From IMG/VR virus record IMGVR_UViG_3300033145_000332, positions 1-27,330 of that record: a DNA stretch of 27,330 nt; one strand, written 5' to 3'. Made by a program: the position numbers and the translations under genes. The DNA is from a virus. This document shows, piece by piece, positions 22,203 through 27,330 of this stretch (within the stretch, counting starts at the first letter, position 1; each line of letters starts with the position of its first letter). The notes beneath the pieces are model-generated. The model was given only the letters and a program-made list of their open reading frames with translations. It searched no databases and was not told where the DNA came from.

Positions 22203-23177
22203 ATGTTAGCATTTAGTAAAGATAAAATCATTTCACATTATGATAAGGCCAAGATAATCAAAGAGGGGCGTATGCCGAACCCTAGGATGGCCTTAATGTA
22301 TCCAAGCTATGCCTGCGGACACAGCTGTGCAGGGTGTCATTATAAGGACTGGAATAAGGATCACTCAAAGAGTCCGTTTATGGATTTTACCAAGTTCTGT
22401 GAAACGGTTCACGAATTAGAGTTGATGGGGATCGAGGGGATAGAATTTTGCGGAGGCGGAGAACCAACGGTCCACCCAGACTTTAAAGAGATGGTCAAAT
22501 TTATCACGCTAGGAAAGAAAATGAAGTTCGGATTGTTCACCAATGCGGAAGGCATCGATGACGAGACGGCCGAAATCCTATCTAAAGAGGCAAGCTATGT
22601 CAGAGTGTCCATAGATGATGAAGCGGAATGGGATAACATAGACAGGCTAGTGGTAGCGAAGAAGCGGAACAAGAGCAAATGTCAGATAGGGGCGAAGATC
22701 CTCGTAAACGAAGTCAACCTTTGTGACTTAGATCAGAAAGTTAGGAAAGCCGATATATACGAAGTAGATTATATCCAAGTCAAAGCGGAGAAGCCTACAA
22801 AGCATCCACTAAAAGACAAAGAAGGGGTAATGCGTTATTTAATCTTGCTTGAAGAGCATCTAGATAACAATATCAAGATACATGGCAACCTATACCACAC
22901 AGAACTCAAATGCGATTGTTGGTTAACACCGATCCATACGATGATAGATGTATATGGTGACGTATATTTGTGCTGCTACTACCAGTTCAGAGAGGAATCT
23001 CACAAAATAGGGAATTGCTTTAATAAATCCTTCAAAGAGGTGTGGCATTCAGAAAGACATAAAGAGGCTATTAAGAATATCGAGCCTAAATCTTGTAATG
23101 TTTTTGATTGCCGGTTCCACCACTATTCAAAGCACATGAAAGACTTTATGGAGAATGGACATATAGAATTTATTTAA
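22203..23177 (+). CDS. radical SAM enzyme with SPASM-like C-terminal domain
   Basis: In this 324-residue protein the [4Fe-4S] cluster motif is C38-x3-C42-x2-C45 (ACGHSCAGCHYKDW). GIEFCGGGEPTVHPDF follows as the SAM-binding GGGEP motif, then LFTNAEG and VRVSIDDE. The C-terminal part holds further cysteines in a SPASM-like order (CDCWLTP, MIDVYGDVYLCCYYQF, GNCF, W, SCNVFDC), suggesting one or two auxiliary clusters. Enzymes of this group modify peptides (thioether or epimer formation, cross-links) or small substrates. It lies among glycosyltransferases and directly upstream of a 54-codon repetitive Gly/Thr frame. GAGGAG precedes ATG 22203. The substrate is unknown; peptide maturation and sugar or cofactor chemistry are both possible. 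Confidence 0.88.
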   Translation: MLAFSKDKIISHYDKAKIIKEGRMPNPRMALMYPSYACGHSCAGCHYKDWNKDHSKSPFMDFTKFCETVHELELMGIEGIEFCGGGEPTVHPDFKEMVKFITLGKKMKFGLFTNAEGIDDETAEILSKEASYVRVSIDDEAEWDNIDRLVVAKKRNKSKCQIGAKILVNEVNLCDLDQKVRKADIYEVDYIQVKAEKPTKHPLKDKEGVMRYLILLEEHLDNNIKIHGNLYHTELKCDCWLTPIHTMIDVYGDVYLCCYYQFREESHKIGNCFNKSFKEVWHSERHKEAIKNIEPKSCNVFDCRFHHYSKHMKDFMENGHIEFI

Positions 23178-23208
23178 AAGAAAGGCAAAATGAACAAAGG
23201 AGGTCAGG

Positions 23209-23373
23209 ATGAGTACACCAAGAAAAGGCGAATGTGGCGGAACACCAAGAGTTGGAAGATCAGGAGATGTTAAGCCTAGAGGTACAGGTGCAGGTACAGG
23301 TGCAGGGACAGGTAGAGGTACAGGCGGAGGTAATCGTAGGCAAACACCTAGTAGCCCTAGTAAGAAAAAATAA
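23209..23373 (+). CDS. 54-residue Gly/Thr/Arg-rich repetitive peptide
   Basis: A short frame behind a perfect AAAGGAGG (23196-23203) codes for a basic peptide. It has a single Cys near the N-terminus (KGECGGTPR), a central run built on a GTGA unit (about residues 25-41), and a basic Ser/Pro tail (TPSSPSKKK). It begins 31 bases after the radical SAM gene. The central run comes from a 12-bp tandem repeat, so length can change easily. No family is recognised. It might be a virion-associated nucleic-acid-binding peptide, an acceptor for the modifying enzymes, or a flexible spacer protein. Confidence 0.65.
   Translation: MSTPRKGECGGTPRVGRSGDVKPRGTGAGTGAGTGRGTGGGNRRQTPSSPSKKK
23281..23328 (+). repeat. 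four tandem 12-bp repeats
   Basis: GGTACAGGTGCA occurs twice exactly (23281-23292, 23293-23304), followed by GGGACAGGTAGA and GGTACAGGCGGA, all in the same frame and coding for Gly-Thr-Gly-Ala/Arg/Gly units. Slippage here would change the peptide by four residues without breaking the frame. Confidence 0.9.
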
Positions 23374-23385
23374 TTAATTATTAAA

Positions 23386-23441
23386 GGTGATTGGGGAGCG
23401 CTGTGTTTTGACACAGTTCGGCAAGAGCCAGAGTAATCACC
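23386..23441 (+). ncRNA. candidate structured RNA (branched fold)
   Basis: In the 144-base gap after the repetitive peptide, GGTGATT (23386-23392) pairs with AATCACC (23435-23441) as a 7-bp closing stem. Inside it lie a 6-bp hairpin, CTGTGT-TTTG-ACACAG (23401-23416), and a small GGC-AAGA-GCC hairpin (23420-23429). Together these give a three-way junction of 56 bases. It is too short for a tRNA and lacks a 7-base anticodon loop, T-loop and CCA end. It may be a regulatory leader or processed RNA. The prediction is by hand and unsupported by covariation. Confidence 0.4.
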
Positions 23442-23456
23442 CCTCATAGAAGTTAT

Positions 23457-23484
23457 TCGTAGATAAGAAATTAGTTATCTACGA
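23457..23484 (+). promoter_or_regulatory. 10-bp inverted repeat ahead of a small phage gene
   Basis: TCGTAGATAA (23457-23466) and TTATCTACGA (23475-23484) are perfect reverse complements around the 8-base loop GAAATTAG. No T-run follows. It lies between the branched structure and the ribosome-binding site AAGGAG of the gene at 23518. It could be a protein-binding dyad or an RNA hairpin that protects or regulates the downstream message. Confidence 0.6.
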
Positions 23485-23517
23485 TTGATATATCGAAACA
23501 TTTATAAAAGGAGAAAT

Positions 23518-23796
23518 ATGAAGAAGTATAGGGCAAAGCCAGTAGTGATCGAGGCAATAAAAGTATCTGATGTTTTAAGACAAGCTGAAAAGAATTGGGA
23601 AGAGTTACCTGAGTGTATTAAAGAAATATATGAAAAGGGTGATATTCTTTTTTCAGCAGGGGAGATATACATAAAAACTTTAGAAGGGAAGATGACCGCT
23701 AATTATGATGATTATATAATTAAAGGTGTTCAAGGCGAATTATACCCTTGTAAGCCAGATATATTTGAACAAACCTACGAAGAGGTGATTTCTTAA
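23518..23796 (+). CDS. conserved phage protein of unknown function
   Basis: This 92-residue protein follows a pattern I know from many phages of Gram-positive and other hosts: a start like [15 protein letters not shown], a middle [23 protein letters not shown], and the ending [14 protein letters not shown]. It is usually annotated as a hypothetical phage protein. A small beta-rich fold is likely, and no catalytic motif is visible. ATG 23518 follows AAAAGGAG; an upstream in-frame codon at 23485 has no ribosome-binding site and lies at the edge of the inverted repeat. Confidence 0.75.
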   Translation: MKKYRAKPVVIEAIKVSDVLRQAEKNWEELPECIKEIYEKGDILFSAGEIYIKTLEGKMTANYDDYIIKGVQGELYPCKPDIFEQTYEEVIS

Positions 23797-23822
23797 ATAA
23801 AACCGCAGTGTAAAGGAGGGGC

Positions 23823-24023
23823 ATGGACACAATAAAAGTAAATATAAGTTTCGCTTTACTAGAAGATATGGCCAAGACTCATTTATCAACGAATAAAGAT
23901 GTATTGGATCAGATACCCAAAGAGGAATTAATAAAGGAGTTTAGTTTATCTGAGATTACTATCATGAAAGATAAGAAGTTCATCACTTTAGAATTAAATA
24001 GGAAACTAATAATCGAATCATAA
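23823..24023 (+). CDS. hypothetical small protein
   Basis: In this 66-residue acidic protein, helices alternate with a C-terminal beta strand (KKFITLELNRKLIIES). The start follows a strong AAAGGAGGGG. The stop TAA overlaps the next ATG (TAATG), coupling it to the second GT2 glycosyltransferase. No family is recognised. Confidence 0.6.
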   Translation: MDTIKVNISFALLEDMAKTHLSTNKDVLDQIPKEELIKEFSLSEITIMKDKKFITLELNRKLIIES

Positions 24024-24724
24024 TGGGGATAGCAGACGGCGTCGACATAGTAGTTTTAAACTACAACGGAAAAGATAAACTCGAAAGGTGTATTGACAGT
24101 ATTAAACACAACACCGACGGGGAATACTCGCTTATTATAGTTGACCAGAACTCAAGAGATGGATCCAAAGAGTGGATGATCGAGAACCATATCGCATCAC
24201 ACCTAATCCTAAACAAGCGCAACGTAGGAGTAGCCGAGGGGAAGAACCTAGCCATAAGGGGAAGCAATCACCCATGGATAGCATTTATAGATAGCGATAT
24301 AGAAATAGTGGATCCAAACTGGTTAGATAAAATGTGGAATTATACCATAGACAGGAAAGTTGGGTTGATAGAGGCAAGGGTGAAGACGGTAACGCCAAAT
24401 GAACAGTATTCAGGATTCGGGAGAACATCCTTCTGTATGATTCGCAGACAGTGCTTAAATGAGATAGGACACTTTGACAAACGGTTCTTTTTGAGAGAAG
24501 ATATAGAGTGGGGAGCGAGGCTTGAGTGGAGTTGGTGGAAGCGGGCTTATTGTTTTGATACTGTTATACTCCACCATAGAGAAATACAAGAGGGCAACGT
24601 GGAACATATAAGGCTTATGGATTTAAAATACAGTCAGGAATTTTTAAAAGCAAATATGTGGGATAGCGAAGGCCAAAGGATAAAGAAAGAAGAGGAGTTG
24701 ATCCATGGAAACAGTAACGGTTGA
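24023..24724 (+). CDS. GT2-family glycosyltransferase
   Basis: This 233-residue soluble GT-A enzyme has IVVLNYNGKDKLERCIDSI at the N-terminus, LIIVDQNSRDGSKEWM next, then NVGVAEGKNLAI and the DxD motif AFIDSDIEI. The acceptor-side segment contains FCMIRRQCLNEIGHFDKRFF and EDIEWGARLEW. It is related to, but clearly different from, the GT2 at 20937. The pair could add two successive sugars or act on two acceptors. It is coupled to the preceding gene by TAATG, and its last 20 bases overlap a 38-codon frame with nonapeptide repeats. The donor sugar is unknown; NDP-rhamnose from the upstream operon is a candidate. Confidence 0.87.
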   Translation: MGIADGVDIVVLNYNGKDKLERCIDSIKHNTDGEYSLIIVDQNSRDGSKEWMIENHIASHLILNKRNVGVAEGKNLAIRGSNHPWIAFIDSDIEIVDPNWLDKMWNYTIDRKVGLIEARVKTVTPNEQYSGFGRTSFCMIRRQCLNEIGHFDKRFFLREDIEWGARLEWSWWKRAYCFDTVILHHREIQEGNVEHIRLMDLKYSQEFLKANMWDSEGQRIKKEEELIHGNSNG

Positions 24725-24821
24725 AATGCCAAAATATGATTATACAACACAAATACCAAGCCAAGCCACAACGGCAGAAATGCCACAGTATGATGTGGTG
24801 ACCGAGTTGGAGGAGGGATAG
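24705..24821 (+). CDS. 38-residue peptide made of three nonapeptide repeats
   Basis: A short frame starts at ATG 24705, eight bases after AGAGGAG, inside the end of the GT2 gene. After six residues (METVTV) it consists of three 9-residue units, EMPKYDYTT, QIPSQATTA and EMPQYDVVT, and an acidic end (ELEEG). The first and third units also match at DNA level (16 of 18 bases at 24723-24740 and 24777-24794). It is rich in Thr, Tyr and Pro and has no Cys. It precedes the HNH gene by one base and supplies that gene's ribosome-binding site. Function is unknown. A possible acceptor for the adjacent glycosyltransferase is an inference. Confidence 0.6.
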   Translation: METVTVEMPKYDYTTQIPSQATTAEMPQYDVVTELEEG

Positions 24822-24822
24822 A

Positions 24823-25377
24823 ATGTCTCCTTCAGTTTATGTTAAGAGGGGATATAACCAGAACTCAGCGCACAAGGGTGTCCCCCGTTCTGATGAAGGA
24901 AAAGCGAATATAAGGGAAGCTATCAGGAAGAGCTTTGCCGAAGGGAGAGTCCCGTCTTTTACTGGTATGAAACATTCGAAAGAATCAAAAACAAAGATGA
25001 GCAACAGCAGGAAAGGTCAATTCTTAGGGAAGATGAATCCCATGTATGGAGTGAGGCTTACTAAAGACAAGAATGGAAACTGGAAAGGCGGTATAACCCC
25101 ATTGATGGCCAGTATCAGAACTATGGATAAATATTTAGACTGGCGCATTAAGATTTTTACAAGAGACAATTATACTTGCCGGGAATGCAACGACTCTATA
25201 GGTGGTAACCTAGAAGCACATCACATTAAGAAACTTGCTAAAATAATTAGAGAGAAAGCAATACTGACTATAGAAGATGCCCAAGTATGTAAAGAACTAT
25301 GGGATATAAATAATGGCAAAACTCTATGCCAAGAGTGTCACAAGAATACTGACAATTTTGGCAATAGGATCAATTAA
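24823..25377 (+). CDS. HNH endonuclease with NUMOD3-like DNA-binding motifs
   Basis: In this 184-residue protein the N-terminal half carries NUMOD3-type helices (GVPRSDEGKANIREAIRKSF, then GMKHSKESKTKMSNSRKG) and NPMYG, followed by NGNWKGG, the tract shared with two other nucleases here. The C-terminal HNH core is YLDWRIKIFTRDNYTCRECN, then LEAHHIKKL (catalytic H pair) and GKTLCQECHKNTDN. The four cysteines (two CxxC) bind zinc. This is the layout of GIY/HNH homing endonucleases that recognise long sites. It follows the peptide repeat frame by one base and uses GGAGGAGGG as ribosome-binding site. It sits between glycan cargo and structural genes, likely as a selfish insertion. Confidence 0.87.
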   Translation: MSPSVYVKRGYNQNSAHKGVPRSDEGKANIREAIRKSFAEGRVPSFTGMKHSKESKTKMSNSRKGQFLGKMNPMYGVRLTKDKNGNWKGGITPLMASIRTMDKYLDWRIKIFTRDNYTCRECNDSIGGNLEAHHIKKLAKIIREKAILTIEDAQVCKELWDINNGKTLCQECHKNTDNFGNRIN

Positions 25378-25388
25378 GGAGAAGATCC

Positions 25389-25706
25389 ATGGATATTCGG
25401 GTTGGTGATTTTGGATTCGATATACCTTTTACAATAACAGACGATACAGGAGAGGCTGTGCCTTTAACTGGTGTCGCTGAGATAAAGTTTAAGGTTGTAG
25501 ACATTGAAAGTTATAGGAACTTGCTAGACGGCACATGTGTTGTCGTTGAAGCACTTGCAGGAACTTGTAAATACACCGTTCAACAGAACGATTTTAAAAA
25601 AGAAGGTAACTTCTTTGGTACACTGAGGCTAAAATACAGCGCCTCTAAATACGTTTCATCCAAGAAAATTTTCATAACGGTAGAAAAATCCTTGGGCGGG
25701 ACTTAA
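25389..25706 (+). CDS. virion protein with BppU-type N-terminal domain
   Basis: This 105-residue protein is all-beta with the motif DIRVGDFGFDIPFTITDDTG, then PLTGVAEIKFKVVD, and a later YTVQQNDFKKEGNFFG followed by LRLKYSASKYVSSKKIFITVEK. This resembles the N-terminal domain of baseplate upper proteins (BppU, DUF2479) of phages of Gram-positive hosts, which sits against the virion. Here the domain stands alone. AAGGAG precedes ATG 25389. It and the next gene mark the return to structural genes after the cargo block. Confidence 0.7.
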   Translation: MDIRVGDFGFDIPFTITDDTGEAVPLTGVAEIKFKVVDIESYRNLLDGTCVVVEALAGTCKYTVQQNDFKKEGNFFGTLRLKYSASKYVSSKKIFITVEKSLGGT

Positions 25707-25720
25707 AAATATGTTATTAT
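25692..25720 (+). promoter_or_regulatory. possible promoter for the abundant virion gene
   Basis: TATTAT (25715-25720) is a good -10 box, 17 bases after TTGGGC (25692-25697), which keeps only the TTG of a -35 box. A short hairpin, AGAAG/CTTCT around TGGTGAG, follows at about 25721-25737, at the expected 5' end of the transcript. A similar arrangement (promoter then 5-bp hairpin) occurs before the methyltransferase at 27125. Confidence 0.4.
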
Positions 25721-25764
25721 AGAAGTGGTGAGCTTCTTACATTGTCAAAAGGAGGATTTGAACA

Positions 25765-26220
25765 ATGAAAAGCGGAGAAATGCTAAAGATTAAAGGTTTC
25801 GCACGTGTGCAGATCGTGAAGGACGGTAAAGTAGTCGGCGATTCTGGTTTTGTAAAGAACCAAGTCGTCAATCTTGGATTCCAAGACTATATCGTTGGAG
25901 CAATCGGCGCTGTTGCGGGAAGTAAACAAGTTAGCCACATGGCTATCGGAACAGGAACTGCTCCAGGCGCAGCTGATACATCATTGGCTGGCGAAACTGG
26001 CGCAAGGGTAACAACTTCAAATAGTGCTGTGGCCTCTAAGACTCTACAGACCACTGCACAATTTGCAGGAACAGATATGGCTAGTACTTGTACTATTCAG
26101 AACGTAGCGTTGGTTAACACATCAAGTGGTGGTACAATTCTTTGTGGTACTACTTATGCGACAAGCCAATGGGCGAGCAACCAAAATGTGAATGCCACAT
26201 ATCAATTAAGATTTTCATAG
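25765..26220 (+). CDS. probable abundant virion protein (tail fibre or decoration type)
   Basis: This 151-residue beta-rich protein has a start like FARVQIVKDGKVVGDSGFVKNQVVNLGFQDYI and an inner HMAIGTGTAPGAADTSLAGETG. These are patterns I associate with small phage tail-fibre or decoration proteins (Gly/Thr/Ala-rich, GTGT followed by an 'xDTxLxxE' turn). The C-terminus is a strand-rich jelly-roll-like part ending NVNATYQLRFS. Codon use resembles the capsid gene rather than its neighbours (ACT, GCT, CGT, GGT), which suggests high expression. AAAGGAGG precedes ATG 25765 and a possible promoter lies in the gap. The exact virion role cannot be decided here. Confidence 0.65.
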   Translation: MKSGEMLKIKGFARVQIVKDGKVVGDSGFVKNQVVNLGFQDYIVGAIGAVAGSKQVSHMAIGTGTAPGAADTSLAGETGARVTTSNSAVASKTLQTTAQFAGTDMASTCTIQNVALVNTSSGGTILCGTTYATSQWASNQNVNATYQLRFS

Positions 26221-26235
26221 GTTGATATTTAAGCA

Positions 26236-26264
26236 TTGACCATTGAGGGTAGATATGATATAGT
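26236..26264 (+). promoter_or_regulatory. sigma70-type promoter
   Basis: TTGACC (26236-26241), a 17-base spacer and TATAGT (26259-26264) lie in the 68-base gap before the HNH/HTH nuclease gene, with start near 26271 and AAGGAGG close behind. The match is strong and the direction fits the downstream gene. Confidence 0.75.
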
Positions 26265-26288
26265 GTATCTCAAATAAGGAGGTTCACT

Positions 26289-27035
26289 ATGGAAAAACAA
26301 TTAGAAAATAAGGATGAGGGTCATAGCGAAAGTTATGACCCTTCTCTTTTAGACTTAACGAAACTTGAGGGAGTGCATATAACAAATGATGGATATGTGA
26401 AGTGCAAAACCCCTAAAGGCCATCTTACTAGAAAGGGAAAATGGATTTTAGAACACCGCCTTGTTATGGAAAAGAAGATAGGGAGGTGCTTAACTTCAGA
26501 AGAAAAAGTCCACCATAAAGACGAAAACAAGAGAAACAATCACGAGGACAACCTTAAACTTTGTAAAAACAGTAAAGAGCATTCTAAGAACCACGACCCC
26601 ATGCAAAGACAGAAAAGGTTCGCAGTCTTACACAACGAAGAGTGGATTAGGAATAAATACATTAAAGAATGTAAGACTATATCAGAAATAGCGAATGAAC
26701 TTGGATGTGCTAGATTCTCTGTTGATAGAGTCTTGACTAAGTTTAATATACCTAGAAGAACATATACAGTGACCAAGAAGGTTCTGGAATGTAGGGGCAA
26801 AGGCTCAAGAGCTAAAAAGCCTAGAAGCGAGGAAGTCTTGTGGAAAGGCTGTGGCCTAGATTGGATCAAAAAAGAATATACCGAAAAACAAAGGTCATTC
26901 AGAAACATCGGGGAAGAGGTTGGATGGCATAAAAATAAAGTCAAAAAATACCTTGAACATCTGGGCGTTCCGATACGCTCGCACAAAGAACAGGCAGGAA
27001 TGTTCCTCACGAACTACAACAAATCTAAAAAATAA
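26289..27035 (+). CDS. HNH_3 endonuclease with two HTH repeats
   Basis: In this 248-residue protein the HNH core is in the first half: DGYVKCKTPKGH, ILEHRLVMEKKIGRCL (H of the first strand), EEKVHHKDENKRNN (catalytic HH) and EDNLKLC. The second half contains two related HTH units: one with WIRNKYIKECKTISEIANEL and a recognition helix RFSVDRVLTKFNIPRR, and another with WIKKEYTEKQRSFRNIGEEV and NKVKKYLEHLGVPIR. Two DNA-reading heads would recognise a long site, as homing enzymes do. It has its own promoter at 26236, unusual for a free-standing nuclease inside an operon. It lies directly behind the abundant virion gene. Confidence 0.85.
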   Translation: MEKQLENKDEGHSESYDPSLLDLTKLEGVHITNDGYVKCKTPKGHLTRKGKWILEHRLVMEKKIGRCLTSEEKVHHKDENKRNNHEDNLKLCKNSKEHSKNHDPMQRQKRFAVLHNEEWIRNKYIKECKTISEIANELGCARFSVDRVLTKFNIPRRTYTVTKKVLECRGKGSRAKKPRSEEVLWKGCGLDWIKKEYTEKQRSFRNIGEEVGWHKNKVKKYLEHLGVPIRSHKEQAGMFLTNYNKSKK

Positions 27036-27051
27036 TCCGCACACTCGCCTA

Positions 27052-27079
27052 TTGTAAAAACCTCATTTTGATGTACAAT
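27052..27079 (+). promoter_or_regulatory. sigma70-type promoter for the last gene
   Basis: TTGTAA (27052-27057), a 16-base spacer and TACAAT (27074-27079) lie in the 89-base gap after the HNH gene. A 5-bp hairpin, AGAGT/ACTCT (27087-27091, 27099-27103), follows at the expected transcript start, and AAAGGAGG precedes the GTG at 27125. Confidence 0.6.
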
Positions 27080-27124
27080 ATTTCAAAGAGTTAAAGCGAC
27101 TCTATCAAACAAAGGAGGTAACAA

Positions 27125-27330
27125 GTGGCGAAATGTTGTAATGGTAAAAAGAAGATTCATAGACCCACCAAGAATATTCTCAAACTTTTAGAAAAGCATA
27201 AAAAAGGAATAATGCTAGACGTTGGATGCGGCGCCAACAAACAGAAAGGATCTGTTGGACTAGATATGCGCCCGATGAAGGGAGTAGACATTGTCCATAA
27301 CGGAGAGGAGACACCATACCCTCTACCAAA
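27125..27330 (+). CDS. SAM-dependent methyltransferase (truncated by window edge)
   Basis: The first 68 residues of a class I methyltransferase are seen. The SAM-binding motif is MLDVGCGANKQKGSVGLDMR (about 32-51), followed by GVDIVHNGEETPYPLP. The run GCG-NKQKG-GLD-GVDIVH is characteristic of a small methyltransferase often seen in phages and in polysaccharide clusters. The N-terminus has two adjacent Cys. The start is GTG 27125 behind AAAGGAGG. The gene runs off the right edge. With the methyltransferase domain at 17671 it would be a second candidate for modifying a glycan or protein. Confidence 0.85.
   Translation, partial: MAKCCNGKKKIHRPTKNILKLLEKHKKGIMLDVGCGANKQKGSVGLDMRPMKGVDIVHNGEETPYPLP

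Noticed and set aside
23281-23328. CRISPR-like array
   Set aside because: The units are 12 bp, contiguous without spacers and in frame with a small gene.
23408-23437. Promoter from TTGACA at 23408
   Set aside because: No acceptable -10 box at 16-18 bases (GAGTAA/AGTAAT), and the hexamer is part of the stem-loop.
23386-23441. tRNA gene suggested by a 7-bp acceptor-like stem
   Set aside because: Only 56 bases long, with a 4-base loop instead of a 7-base anticodon loop, no T-loop consensus and no CCA end.

Overview
This window is a contiguous piece of a tailed-phage (Caudoviricetes) genome, or a closely related prophage. Every gene I can support lies on the + strand and is packed tightly, with many ATGA, TAATG and GTGA stop/start overlaps. 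Gene starts carry strong AAAGGAGG-type ribosome-binding sites. Promoters read as TTGACA-N17-TATAAT, and Arg/Ile codons are mostly AGA/AGG/ATA. This fits a low-to-moderate GC Gram-positive (Bacillota-like) host, which is an inference. The packaging and head genes resemble the PBSX/SPP1-type plan (XkdF-like protease, PBSX-type portal, MuF-like protein). No integrase, repressor/lysogeny module, tRNA or CRISPR array is visible.

Layout. (1) 1-1469: small early or DNA-metabolism genes: an HTH protein, a RuvC-like resolvase and a SWIM zinc-finger protein. (2) 1484-6228: a sugar-nucleotide operon behind its own promoter and an inverted repeat over the predicted start of transcription. It encodes an RmlB-like 4,6-dehydratase, an RmlA-like nucleotidyltransferase and a plant/giant-virus-type bifunctional 3,5-epimerase/4-reductase. 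Together these could make NDP-L-rhamnose without RmlC. Small ORFs, an HNH nuclease and a protein almost identical in layout to bacterial acyl carrier protein but lacking the phosphopantetheine serine are interleaved. (3) 6238-17600: a promoter, 17-codon leader ORF and intrinsic terminator (attenuator-like), then a ParB-DNA methyltransferase fusion, small and large terminase, portal, a MuF-like head protein split by a 347-residue LAGLIDADG intein, a second serine-less ACP-like fragment, a Vsr-like endonuclease, the prohead protease, a scaffold-like protein and the major capsid protein. (4) 17671-24821: a block placed where head-tail connector genes would be expected: a GT9 glycosyltransferase-methyltransferase fusion with a capsid-adjacent-type N-terminus, a uridine-kinase-like P-loop kinase, two GT2 glycosyltransferases, a radical SAM/SPASM enzyme, and very small repetitive or membrane peptides. 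(5) 24823-27330: HNH nucleases around two structural genes (a BppU-like N-terminal domain and a probable abundant virion protein), ending in a truncated SAM methyltransferase.

How it may work together (inference): the rhamnose-type pathway supplies an activated deoxysugar, and the three glycosyltransferases with the methyltransferases could attach and methylate glycans on virion proteins or on a host surface polymer. The position of the cargo directly behind the capsid gene, and the structural-type N-terminus of the GT9 fusion, favour virion decoration. Several very short peptides beside the modifying enzymes are candidate acceptors or membrane partners. Five homing-type endonucleases (one inside the intein) show the region is heavily colonised by selfish nucleases.
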